A stretch of 64,000 nucleotides of DNA from Seminavis robusta (Eukaryota; Bacillariophyta; Bacillariophyceae; Naviculales; Naviculaceae). Under the pieces are notes generated by a model. That model made no database searches, had not been told where the DNA came from, and saw only the letters and a program-made list of their open reading frames with translations. A program made the translations under genes and the position numbers. Shown here one piece after another: positions 42,936-51,863 of the stretch; the first letter of the stretch is position 1; every line of letters begins with the position of its first letter. The stretch lies in NCBI GenBank assembly GCA_903772945.1, contig CAICTM010000053.1, forward strand, positions 62,001 to 126,000. Direction: 5' to 3'.

Positions 42936-44861
42936 TTATTGTTGTGCTGCTATACTAGTACCTCCTTTGACAAAGAGAGCACCACCGTGCCCATTTCGAT
43001 CCTTACCCTTCCAGAACTCGTATCCTTGTTCGGTCAACCAGCTCATGACGGCAGATTCCAAGATTCCTCCACCCTTCTGATGAGTCTTGTTGCCGACGTG
43101 ATGTCCAGTTCCCGTGACAATCCAAACTCCATTATTATTTCTGGATTCGGCCAGCTTTTCAGGGAGTACATGTTCGAGCACGGCCGCATAGGTTTTGGTC
43201 GATTGAAAGTGCAAGTCAATGACATCGGTGCGCGGAGTATGACCTGTTTCTTGGTGAATGCGTGATACTTCTCGGTATCGTTCCATCGGATCGGCAATGT
43301 GAAAGGCCGAAGCATCGCGACGTTCGTGCGGATTCCAGACATCTTGTGGAATTCGAATGGTGGGGACGGCCCCCACGGAGAATTTGGTTTCCTCGTAGTA
43401 ATCTTGTTGTAGACTGCGTTGTTGTTGCTGTTGCTGCTGAAAACAAGTCTGATCGTTGTAACCTTGCGAAGCTATATTGGCAAAACTACCAGTGGCTTCA
43501 GTCGTCTGCTGCTGCTGTTGTTCCCACGAGGATCCATCGTGAGGATAATACGGTGCCGCGGCGGCAGCGTACTCCTGCTGCTGATGATGATATTGCTGTT
43601 GTTCCATTTCGGCGGCGGCTTGTTGCTGCTGTTCTTCCAATTGCACCAACCACTTGTCATTGTATCCGTGCAAAAAGGAACACGCACTTTTTTTGGTGCA
43701 CCGCCCGCGAACCCAAAAGACACACGTATGCCCCTCCAAATCGTGGGAGAATTGACAGTCGCTGCGGTAGCACCCGGAATGCAACAAATGACGACACACG
43801 GGGGGTGCCGTCATGGCACAATCCATAAGGTACTGCGCTACACCGACATCGGAATTGGCCATGGTGGCCGCGTGGAAAATGGCGTCCTGTCCCATGTCGG
43901 GGTTCATGTGTGTGAGCATGTCACAGGCCATTTGCAACATGGTGGCAGGATCTTGATGATGATCGAGTTGGTAATAGTAAGGTTGTTGTTGGGGCGCCGC
44001 CGTGGGCTGCAAATTCGGAGATACCTTTTTGGAGGAATGGTCCGATTTGAGCGACGATTCGTCAATGCTGCCCTGACGAGATCGTGAAGATCTCGATGAT
44101 TTTTTGGAAATTTTGGCCGCCACGGCCAGTGAGGGAAACTCGTCGTCGTCCTCCTCGAGTAGGGAATCATCGGCGCTAGTAGTGGTGGTGGATGGACCCG
44201 GAATGGGCACTCCGACGGCATCTTCATCGTCAATGGCTCCCAGTAAATCCAAGGGAATCAGATTGTCGGGTTGTACGGGTGAAATGAGTGCCGTGGCTAC
44301 CAATTCGTTCGCTGTAGTGATATTGTTGCTGGTGTTGTTGTTGGCATTTGTGGTTTGATTGGTTATTGTCGTCGTATCGATTTGCAGATGTATTGCTGTG
44401 AATTCGGCACTATTATGAGATTCTTCCACGGCTTCTTCGACATTGACCGATTCGAGCAACTGCAAGGCACTGAGCGCATTTCCACCCGAACTAGGAGGCG
44501 ATCCAAACGGAGCATGATAGCGAGGAACAATGCCCGTCACGACGGCTTGTGTGATTTTTTGGAGCGTAATCTTGGCATCGACTTGGGTCATGCTGCAATG
44601 CTCCTGCAGCAGCTCCACCACGTTCTCATAGTCGGGCAATGCTTCCACTTGAGAGGCTCCCTCGGCCCGCAGCACTCCCGTAATGTAGGCTCCCAAGTAC
44701 TCGGCATCCACTGCCACATCGGGGGGACTCGCGTCCTCCAACACTTTCACGGCGTAGGCATCCACGGTAGCTTCATCCGCCTGCTGGTGACTACTGGAAT
44801 TATTCATGGAAGCATTGCCCCAGCTACCGTCGTTGGTAAAGGCGGGGACGGCAGACGCCAT
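42936..44861 (-). CDS. CCCH zinc finger - Smr domain RNA-binding protein
   Basis: The protein has 641 residues from the ATG at 44861 (MASAVPAFTNDGSW). The N-terminal half is acidic and Ser-rich. A CUE/UBA-like stretch, MLQMACDMLTHMNPDMG, precedes two CCCH fingers: CRHLLHSGCYRSDCQFSH (Cx7Cx4Cx3H) and CVFWVRGRCTKKSACSFLH (Cx7Cx5Cx3H). Gln-rich tracts follow. The C-terminus is a Smr domain (about 555-640; VIDLHFQSTKTYAAVLEHVL, the GVWIVTGTGHH loop, LTEQGYEFWKG). Smr domains are nucleases or RNA-binding modules that often act in mRNA quality control. The CUE-like plus Smr order recalls plant CID5/6/7 and animal N4BP2-type proteins, here with RNA-binding fingers added. A role in cytoplasmic mRNA decay is inferred. 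Single exon. Confidence 0.85.
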   Translation of the reverse strand: MASAVPAFTNDGSWGNASMNNSSSHQQADEATVDAYAVKVLEDASPPDVAVDAEYLGAYITGVLRAEGASQVEALPDYENVVELLQEHCSMTQVDAKITLQKITQAVVTGIVPRYHAPFGSPPSSGGNALSALQLLESVNVEEAVEESHNSAEFTAIHLQIDTTTITNQTTNANNNTSNNITTANELVATALISPVQPDNLIPLDLLGAIDDEDAVGVPIPGPSTTTTSADDSLLEEDDDEFPSLAVAAKISKKSSRSSRSRQGSIDESSLKSDHSSKKVSPNLQPTAAPQQQPYYYQLDHHQDPATMLQMACDMLTHMNPDMGQDAIFHAATMANSDVGVAQYLMDCAMTAPPVCRHLLHSGCYRSDCQFSHDLEGHTCVFWVRGRCTKKSACSFLHGYNDKWLVQLEEQQQQAAAEMEQQQYHHQQQEYAAAAAPYYPHDGSSWEQQQQQTTEATGSFANIASQGYNDQTCFQQQQQQQRSLQQDYYEETKFSVGAVPTIRIPQDVWNPHERRDASAFHIADPMERYREVSRIHQETGHTPRTDVIDLHFQSTKTYAAVLEHVLPEKLAESRNNNGVWIVTGTGHHVGNKTHQKGGGILESAVMSWLTEQGYEFWKGKDRNGHGGALFVKGGTSIAAQQ

Positions 44862-45772
44862 GGTTCGTCGTACGGTAGCGTGGAGGTAGACAACAAGCTC
44901 TAGTGGCACATGGCTTGATTCACTTTTCTTCCAATACCGGTACTGACCGAGATGAGGCAATGCTAATAGGGGAAGAATCGAATCTAACCATGAATCTGGA
45001 GGGAGCGGAACTCTATACTTCTTTTTCGGCCACTACCGTACCAATATCAATGGCCAAAGCGATCGATGCTATCACAGAGGCAAAACTCCTGCTCTGCTAC
45101 AGCACAACTAACTAAAAGGGTACTGGTACTATTAATAGTAGTTCGGAGGTTGACAACGGCTGCGTCAATGACAATGAATGAAGAGAAGGCGTTGATTGCT
45201 ACCTTGGACTAATTCGATTGAATTCTATTCTTTTGCGGCAATGCTGCTTCAAAGAAGAGAACCTCCTGTCACGGATTCGATTCCGGCCCGAACAAATCTG
45301 CCGTGTTGCACTTCAACTCAAGGTCAAAAGCCAGCAAGCCTACTGACATTCATTAAGATGAAACAGAAGGCTCTCTCTGAACCAGGTCTTTGGCTTTTGC
45401 ACTCTGCAACGAGGACAAGAGCAGCTTGCCAGCTAGCAAATGGCATGTGTTGCCTTGCTACTACCAGTACCTACAACCGAGCCCATCAATCGTTCTCGTT
45501 CAATCTTGCCCGCAATCCAAACTGTGGGCTCTCAAGCCTGCCTACGCTTACAAACAAATGTGACAGGCAATGCATTGGTACGATTTGACTCGACTCGACT
45601 CGACTCTGTCCACTTGGTCTAACAACTGCTGCTATAATCATCACGAACAACTCATAGAAATTAGGGGCTACAATATATAGTTTTTCCTAGAGACGAGCAT
45701 GCAAGCCAATATACCTACACATCGTCCTCAGTGTCCTCGTCATCCGTGTCTTCATCCTTGTCGCTGGAGTGC
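44862..45772. other. Intergenic
   Basis: About 0.9 kb with four GACTC units at 45587-45606 and no recognised gene. The ankyrin-type remnant begins right after it. Confidence 0.5.
45587..45606. repeat. (GACTC)4 microsatellite
   Basis: Four perfect tandem copies of GACTC lie in intergenic DNA. Confidence 0.85.
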
Positions 45773-46175
45773 TTAAGGAGGACAGTCATTGGCAATGCAC
45801 CATTCTAGAACTTCCTGGTGTCCTCCACCCACAGCAGCAGTTCGTGTGTTTCCATCCCAAGGGCAACTGTTTTCACGTGCCCATTTCAATACATTCAAGT
45901 GACCATTTGCTGCAGCTGCACTGCATGTAGTTCCATGCCATGGGCAACCATTCTCATGCAGGAATTTCAATACATCCAAGTGGCCATTTGCAGCAGCTGC
46001 AGTGCATGTGACACCATTCCATGGGCAACCATTCTCATGCAGGAATTTCAATATGCCAAGTGGCCATTTTCGGCAGCTGCGAGGCCTGTAGTTCCATCCC
46101 ATGGGCAACCATTCTCATGCAGGAATTTCAATACATCCAAATGGCCGTTGCAATGCAGCTGATGTAGCAACGGAA
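45773..46175 (-). pseudogene. Fragment of an ankyrin-type repeat gene with a frameshift
   Basis: The minus strand encodes tandem 27-residue units of the form NGHLDVLKFLHENGCPW plus a short tail with TCSAAAA, the hallmark of large algal and protist ankyrin-like repeat families. Four to five units are visible. The 81-bp DNA repeats are nearly identical in their cores. One unit (about 46050) is one base short, which breaks the frame between upstream and downstream units. No ATG or cap domain precedes the array, and the frame stops at 45773. I read it as a decayed fragment; an unrecognised intron at the break is the alternative. Confidence 0.65.
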
Positions 46176-46245
46176 CCAACTTTTGCCTCGGTGCAAAAAT
46201 CTGCACCTCGAAGGTTCACACAGCTTCAGGATTTACGGTACTCTA

Positions 46246-47733
46246 TCAGCCTTCCAACGACAAACGATCCGTGACAATAGTCTCCAACAATCTCCGCCAG
46301 TATGGCTCTTCATTCTTGTCACGCGATGGCGTGTAGCTCCATAGTGGTTCTACTAGAATGGGTTGTTCGCTCTCTTTGTTGTTGTCAACGAGCCCTGCCT
46401 CGTCATATCTTGGAACCAACAGTTGCTGGACGGGTACAATGATTCGTACCGCTGACGTGATGAAAACCTCCTGCCATTCCTGACAGTCCCCAAGAGTCAC
46501 GGGATTGTTGTCTAGCTGGACAGTGAGCCCGCACGAACGGGCATGGAGGAGTACCAAATGTCGTGCCGATCCAGGCAAGACATTCGATGCGGCGGTTCGT
46601 AGGATTCCTCCCTTGTAAACGAAAAAGGCGTTGGATGTGATGCCTTCCAAAATCTCCCACTGAATGTTGTTGTTTGTGTGATTGTGGATGTCGTTGTAAT
46701 AGGATGATGGTTGTACCATCAAGACTTCACCGATACCTTCCTTTTTGAACGAATCTTCCAGGGGCTTGCGCTGACGACACCAGGACGACAACTTGGCTGT
46801 AGGGTGGAAGGCGGTACGTGTAGGCCACGGAATTTGTGTTCCCGACACCATGGATGGTGTTGGAAGAGCTATTACGACATTGGTGGGATGTGGAAGATTG
46901 TAGCACTGGGATGGAGTGCAAGTGGAGAAAATGTGGCCCTTGACAAGTGGTTTGAATGTGTCTTCGCGATGATTGATTGTTTGCCACAAAAGGGTCAGCA
47001 TGGCGGTAACTGTGGAATTTGTGACGTTATCGCTGGTGGTAACTTGCTCCGAAAACACACTTTCTGCCTTGGAAAGGAGTGCCTTCATGATCTGGCTGGT
47101 TTCATTGACAAGCACATCAAAATCAACCAATTCATCATTGACACCTTGAGAAGATCTCTGTGATGATGATTGCAGCAAAGATTGATAAGATTCTCGCAAT
47201 CGCTGCAAATGAAAGTCCCAACCCCAAATCATCCAAGGAAAGTCGTTCAAATTATTTGTATTGTTCTCTGATGCCCATGCTCTCGGGACAAAGTCGCAGC
47301 GCACCACCGTGTAGGCGCCTGGCTGTTGGTACTGGTCTTCCCAGAACTCGAGCCATTCTCTGGGAGACGCCAAATTATACGCAGATTCAACATGTTTGGG
47401 ATGCTTGGAACTCGTCACTTTTGTGTTGTCACATTCTTGGAGGCAGATTTGGCAACTATTAGCAGTACCGCTAGCGAGACTTGCTTGTTGGCTCCACCCC
47501 ATATTGAGTGCAACAGATTCTGTGGATGCCAAAGAATGTCTTCGTCCAGTCTGCCAACGTCTTGTGAGAACAAGAGGAGTAAAAGACTCCACAAAATGAA
47601 TTGGGCGATTCACAGAACCATCATTGTGAGTAAGGATAACTAGCAGAAAGAAGGGAAGAGAAAGGCGATGCCGACAGCAGAATGTCGCTATTGCTCGCAT
47701 AACTGAGCGAAAACCTCGACGCCAATTGCCCAT
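46246..47733 (-). CDS. Class IV aminotransferase-like PLP protein (ADC lyase/BCAT-like)
   Basis: The protein has 495 residues from the ATG at 47733; the frame is open a little further upstream but without an ATG. A hydrophobic segment, LSLPFFLLVILTHN (about 24-37), and FVESFTP after it could form a plastid-type or secretory presequence. The C-terminal half carries the fold-type IV signature. It reads WEILEGITSNAFFVYKGGIL, then LPGSARHLVLLHARSCGL and EVFITSAVRIIVPVQ, corresponding to the glycine-rich PLP-phosphate loop of 4-amino-4-deoxychorismate lyase, D-amino acid and branched-chain aminotransferases. The Lys in HPTAKLSSWCRQR is a candidate for the Schiff-base residue. Folate (pABA) synthesis is one possible role. 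The N-terminal 200 residues are unlike the family and unassigned. Confidence 0.7.
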   Translation of the reverse strand: MGNWRRGFRSVMRAIATFCCRHRLSLPFFLLVILTHNDGSVNRPIHFVESFTPLVLTRRWQTGRRHSLASTESVALNMGWSQQASLASGTANSCQICLQECDNTKVTSSKHPKHVESAYNLASPREWLEFWEDQYQQPGAYTVVRCDFVPRAWASENNTNNLNDFPWMIWGWDFHLQRLRESYQSLLQSSSQRSSQGVNDELVDFDVLVNETSQIMKALLSKAESVFSEQVTTSDNVTNSTVTAMLTLLWQTINHREDTFKPLVKGHIFSTCTPSQCYNLPHPTNVVIALPTPSMVSGTQIPWPTRTAFHPTAKLSSWCRQRKPLEDSFKKEGIGEVLMVQPSSYYNDIHNHTNNNIQWEILEGITSNAFFVYKGGILRTAASNVLPGSARHLVLLHARSCGLTVQLDNNPVTLGDCQEWQEVFITSAVRIIVPVQQLLVPRYDEAGLVDNNKESEQPILVEPLWSYTPSRDKNEEPYWRRLLETIVTDRLSLEG

Positions 47734-48145
47734 CTCCCAAGGGAATGCAACACTTTCACTCAAACCTAGAACTACCAAGTTGTCAGGGTATGAATGGGAT
47801 GCAACATGCTACCCACATCCAGGCACATGCATGATGGCGGTGTTGTGTGGTGGGGTACATGTAGTTGATGCTTGATGCGCCCATTTTGAGTCCTGAGTGA
47901 GTCAACAGTCACGACCTCGATGGGGGCAGGCCGGCCTCGCCTTGCATCGGCATGGTGCCACCCCCACCCCCTTTGGACCGAAACCTTTTACTCAATCTCT
48001 CTACCGGTATGGGCTGGACATGTTGTTGGGAGATGAAGATACTCCATGCTAGCTAACTACGGTGGCACTAGCTAGCTAGTAGACTGCCTTTAGCTAATAG
48101 CTAGCTACACTTGCTCAATTTGCCAGAATCGAATCGTCCATATTA
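47734..48145. other. Intergenic with TAGCTAGC tracts
   Basis: 412 bp between two minus-strand genes. Two TAGCTAGC tracts (48068-48079 and 48098-48107) lie close to the end of the carrier gene. No coding sequence seen. Confidence 0.55.
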
Positions 48146-49152
48146 TTACAGAACTGTGCTAAATACAGATCGAAATCCCTCGTAGGCACCAAAAAAGACA
48201 AATCCACCAATGGAGATCCACATGACACGAGGTTGTACCCCACTCCAAAACTTCATGGGAGATTCTGCCATGGTTTTCTGGACGACATCCATGGCATTTC
48301 TATAGTGATTGCCGTGTTGGTCCACTCCCAACATGAGTCTCGTTTTGACTACATCCAGTGGTGTCGTTGCTCCTGCAGCAATCGCCCCCGCAAATGATCC
48401 ACAGGCCGCTGCTTGCACGGGTGACACGGCGACACCTTGATAGTCGCTCCAGCTTAGTTTGAACTGTTCGTAGAGTGGAAACTGGATCATGGCAAAGGGG
48501 ATTTCTCTCATCAATGTAATGGCGTAACCACGGTACAGACCACCAAAAATGGGAGCCAAAATGTTGTGTTGCGTGCCGTGTGTTTCCTTTAATACCATTT
48601 GGATTGTCGTTTTGAGTCCTCCACCAGTGCCTCCTGTGCCAGTTTGCATCTTGGCTTTGATCACTTCGGTTGGGACGCGGACCAAACAAGCGGCTGATTC
48701 CCCCACACTGGCAGCTGCCATGTGTGAAATGGCACCTTGATCAGGTTGAATATTGTAACGTTCTTGCAAGTCAGAAAATACTGGTTTTAGTGTCTGTTTC
48801 ACGCATCAATTAAAAGCGAAGAAAGTGAGTGAGTGAGTGGATTGGCAAAATTGGTCGGGATATGAGGTGCACTTTTTCTTCACAGACAGCCGATGGGACA
48901 ACCACTCACTTCATAAGTAGAAAAGAAGAGTGCAGCACCTGGAGCAGAACCAATCGCTGCTGCCCCCAAGCCATTGTAGATACCACGAAACCCTCCCGCC
49001 TTGGCAAATCCCTGAGGAGATTGAAGTCTTGTCTTGAGGGTATCAATGGGAAACAAAGCCACATCCACACTTGTCCCGGCTAAGCCTCCACATATCAGTG
49101 CCGATAAGAAATTGCTGGCGTCGTTGGTACTCTGAATGCTGTCTTCTGCCAT
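48146..49152 (-). CDS. SLC25A26: Mitochondrial S-adenosylmethionine carrier (2 exons)
   Basis: Exons are 49152-48910 and 48793-48146. The 116-bp intron (GTGAGT...CAG, phase 0) joins STYE to TLKPVFSD. The 296-residue product has the three mitochondrial-carrier repeats with PxDxxK-type signatures [22 protein letters not shown] and [11 protein letters not shown]. Segments such as [21 protein letters not shown] and [17 protein letters not shown] match the SAM carrier (SAMC) subgroup, which exchanges cytosolic S-adenosylmethionine for S-adenosylhomocysteine. Plant SAMC serves mitochondria and plastids. Length is normal for the family. The gene is divergent from a BTB gene, 352 bp between start codons. 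Confidence 0.92.
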
Positions 49153-49367
49153 TTTGACTCTATTACCAGCATGGCGATGGAGTTGGAGGGTTGTGTGTGG
49201 ACGACAGCTTCGGCATCTTTCGCGGTTGTTCTCACTTGGATAGTATCCGTGACTCTCAAGTCATGGATCTCGACCAATGTCGTCAGACTAGCTACCAGAC
49301 GAGACGCCTCGACGCTAGACTACCGTAGTCGACTAACGTACCGTGGACCTGGCCGTAGTTGACTAAC

Positions 49368-49401
49368 GTAGACCCCCCAAGTTCGTTTTTGGGGGGTCTA
49401 C
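49368..49401. repeat. Perfect 13-bp inverted repeat (hairpin)
   Basis: GTAGACCCCCCAA at 49368-49380 is exactly complementary to TTGGGGGGTCTAC at 49389-49401; the loop is GTTCGTTT. On RNA of the plus strand it would lie about 105 nt before the BTB start codon. Confidence 0.9.
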
Positions 49402-49430
49402 TAGCTAGCTAGAGCTGGCTAGTCGAGGGG

Positions 49431-49454
49431 GTCACGGCGTCACGGCGTCACGGC
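49431..49454. repeat. (GTCACGGC)3 tandem repeat
   Basis: Three perfect head-to-tail 8-bp units lie 50-74 bp upstream of the BTB ATG. They could be a factor-binding array or a microsatellite. Confidence 0.9.
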
Positions 49455-49504
49455 TTCTGAAGGAAAGAAAAGGCGGAAGAGGACAACACCGGGCAACGTT
49501 GACG

Positions 49505-50656
49505 ATGAACAACAGCAGCGCGAAAGAAATCTCTCGTGATGAGATGCTTGCGAGCTTCTTGACAGACGAAGCTCTGAATGATGTGACACTAAAGGGAAAC
49601 GATGGAGTGGAAGTCTTTGCCAACCGGTTCTTGCTGTCGGCACGCAGCCCTGTCTTTCGTGCCATGTTCCTTGGCAAATTTCGAGAGGCGTCCTCCCCAG
49701 TGGTGGAGATTGACTTTCGAGGATGCGTCTTGCAAGCTGTTGTGGAGTACATCTACACAGATCGTGCAGGGATGACGAGCTGCAAAAAGCGCAAGAACGA
49801 GGATGGCCAGGTTTTTGATTCCCAGCGCATCCAGTCGCTGGTGTCATTGGCGGCTGCTGCGTCTTTCTTTGAACTTTCTGGCTTGGGAGAGTCTGTTCTC
49901 AAGAAGTTCGAACATATTTGGGGAATGTACCCCCTGTCATCGTTTGAAATCTTCCAGGCGTGTCGAATGGCGGGTCCTTCTATTCCAACTGCCATGCTGG
50001 GAAAAGCAAGAACTCGTGTGCGAAGGACTCCAGCAGATTGCATCACAAAGGATCGTATCCATTGTTTGAGCCCTGATGTCCTGGAAGAAATTCTCAAAGA
50101 TCCCGAGATGCAAATGTCTGAATGCCAGCTCTTTCGAATCCTAAGCCTTTGGGCTCAAGGCACTTTGCAGGGTGAAGACCGCAAGGGCATTGCGAAGGAT
50201 CTGTCAAAGCACATTCGCTTTGAAAAAATGGACCCACAGATATTGTCAACGACAATCACCGCATCAGGTCTAGTCGCTTCTGAACAGCTATTGGAAGCGT
50301 ACAAGCATCAAGCCTTGGAAGCTAGAACGAAGTCAAAACCCCCAACCTTCTCGGCGAGTAGAGGAATTCCTGAGACTACGACATGGGCTGTTCAACCTCG
50401 ACTTTCGTCTGGAAATCCAGTAGAGATTTTGGTACAAGGAGCAGGCTCCGAGGCTGTCAATGGCATTTTTGTTCGCGATGGGACCTTCAATGGACACTGT
50501 CGGTACATCAAGCCAGGCACCTACGGAGAGGCCTCTTGCCTTTTTTGGCTATACAGATGGAACAGTGGCAGAAAGGAATTCTGGGTTATTTCCATCATCG
50601 CAGTTGGGGAGATGCCAGGATCTTGTCCTCGAGAAGAGAAAGACTTCTACAAGTAA
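49505..50656 (+). CDS. BTB/POZ-BACK protein
   Basis: The protein has 383 residues from the ATG at 49505 (MNNSSAKEISRDEM). The N-terminal BTB domain (about 17-120) has NDVTLKGNDGVEVFANRFLL, ARSPVFRAMFLGKFRE and VVEYIYTDR. An insertion with KKRKNEDGQ separates it from LVSLAAAASFFELSGLGE. A BACK-like helical region follows (about 130-270), for example LSPDVLEEILKDPEMQMSE and LSLWAQG. The last 110 residues are unassigned and aromatic-rich. BTB-BACK proteins usually bridge Cullin-3 to substrates, with recognition in the C-terminal domain. No Kelch repeats are visible. A ubiquitin-ligase adaptor role is inferred from the family. Single exon. Confidence 0.85.
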   Translation: MNNSSAKEISRDEMLASFLTDEALNDVTLKGNDGVEVFANRFLLSARSPVFRAMFLGKFREASSPVVEIDFRGCVLQAVVEYIYTDRAGMTSCKKRKNEDGQVFDSQRIQSLVSLAAAASFFELSGLGESVLKKFEHIWGMYPLSSFEIFQACRMAGPSIPTAMLGKARTRVRRTPADCITKDRIHCLSPDVLEEILKDPEMQMSECQLFRILSLWAQGTLQGEDRKGIAKDLSKHIRFEKMDPQILSTTITASGLVASEQLLEAYKHQALEARTKSKPPTFSASRGIPETTTWAVQPRLSSGNPVEILVQGAGSEAVNGIFVRDGTFNGHCRYIKPGTYGEASCLFWLYRWNSGRKEFWVISIIAVGEMPGSCPREEKDFYK

Positions 50657-51175
50657 GTGCAGCATGAGTCGAGTCGAGTTCTGTGAGCCTGTATCTGCTG
50701 TCAACCTGACCCTTTGTGCTCCCGCATCTCACAAGGATGGAAGGCTACGGTTCTGATCCACCTTCGTCGGGGTGGGAAAAGGCGGACCCGAAATATGGGG
50801 TTGAACCATCTCCAAATTTGCTTAGCAGATACTACAAGAAGTAGAGCAACATCATCGAATGATGATGCTACTTTAAGTACAGTTACTGCACACCCAACCT
50901 GATGAATGCAAATTGAGGCCGACATGTCCTCGCAAGTACATGGAATGAGAGAGAAGAAACTACTGGTGTCGACAGCTAGCTAGACTAGTGGATTAGTTGA
51001 GATGTCTACAAAACGTAAAGGTAACCGGGATCTACTTTAGACGCTTCAGGCTCATTGTCGTAGTGCTTGTTCCGGCAATTCGTACATGTGTATTGGCACA
51101 CTATAGTTTGAATGCAATCGAGACTGTAGATGGTCAGTCAGCAGCTGCGTTGCACTGCCAGGTTGATTCTGTTTG

Positions 51176-51230
51176 GTACCAGAGGGACCCACCTTTTCCA
51201 GCGCGTTGCTGCCCTGGAAACAATCATTGG
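51176..51230 (-). repeat. Direct repeat copy A, coding-like on minus strand
   Basis: This copy matches copy B at 50 of 55 positions. On the minus strand both copies read NDCFQGSNALEKV in the same frame, followed by GPSGT here. The open frame around copy A continues for about 68 codons to a stop near 51055. Confidence 0.6.
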
Positions 51231-51543
51231 GATCTGAGGATGATTCTGTTTGCAGTGCTCAATGGCAATACCGCTTCTAAAAGGGGGCAAGTGATCCGAG
51301 CTGTACTGGTCAAACCAAGACAAATGAGGAGGAGCAAGCTACCCGTATGAATGCAAGGAGAAGGGAGGTGATGAGGACGAGGTGGTGGTTGGAGCATCTC
51401 AGGAAACGCAAGTTCCAGTGGTGAGGTTGCTTCAAAGGCTTGACCGCCTTGTGTCCAGTCCGGGATTGCCACCGGACAACAAGTTCTCCAAGGAACCATG
51501 ACACCACCGCTGCAGCATCCTGGAAATACATTGTGGCTCGGTC

Positions 51544-51598
51544 GTACCATAGGGAGCCACCTTTTCCAGCGCATTGCTGCCCTGGAAGCAATCGTTGG
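51544..51598 (-). repeat. Direct repeat copy B, coding-like on minus strand
   Basis: This copy lies 368 bp from copy A. It reads NDCFQGSNALEKV and APYGT on the minus strand. Three of the five differences from copy A are synonymous in this frame, which suggests both were once translated. Confidence 0.6.
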
Positions 51599-51863
51599 AA
51601 TTCAATCTGAATGCGTTTCATCGTGGTGTACCGGCACGGGTACCTTCAGGCAGATCTCCATTATAGAGCTATCGAATCACATACAGGAGAGGCTAACTCA
51701 TTCAGTTATTCTACAGTATTTTCTTGAGCCGCAAGCCTCAACACGGACATCCACATACATTACCAGGAGGCATTGCCTCTCCTGGCTGATGCAATTGTGG
51801 GCGCTGCGAACCAGAGGAGTTTGTTTGGTACCGGTTGCTGCTACAGCTATTGGCAAAGCCCTT

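Larger units (their letters stand above)
49153..49504. promoter_or_regulatory. Divergent promoter with strong hairpin and 8-bp tandem repeat
   Basis: 352 bp lie between the SAM carrier and BTB start codons. It contains a near-duplicate CCGTAGT(C/T)GACTAACGTA (from about 49323 and 49353), a perfect 13-bp stem at 49368-49380/49389-49401 (GTAGACCCCCCAA) with an 8-nt loop, a TAGCTAGC tract (49401-49412) and three perfect GTCACGGC units (49431-49454). These elements sit within 140 bp of the BTB ATG and are candidates for regulation of that gene. Confidence 0.5.
50657..51863. other. Intergenic with duplicated coding-like blocks
   Basis: About 1.2 kb downstream of the BTB gene and the diacylglycerol kinase. 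It contains a TAGCTAGC tract (50974-50983) and two 55-bp direct copies at 51176-51230 and 51544-51598, described separately. No intact gene recognised. Confidence 0.5.

Noticed and set aside
45275-45300. tRNA-like T-loop TTCGATTCC
   Set aside because: The flanking bases do not form a T stem and no acceptor or anticodon arm is found; the same holds for a similar string near 27086.
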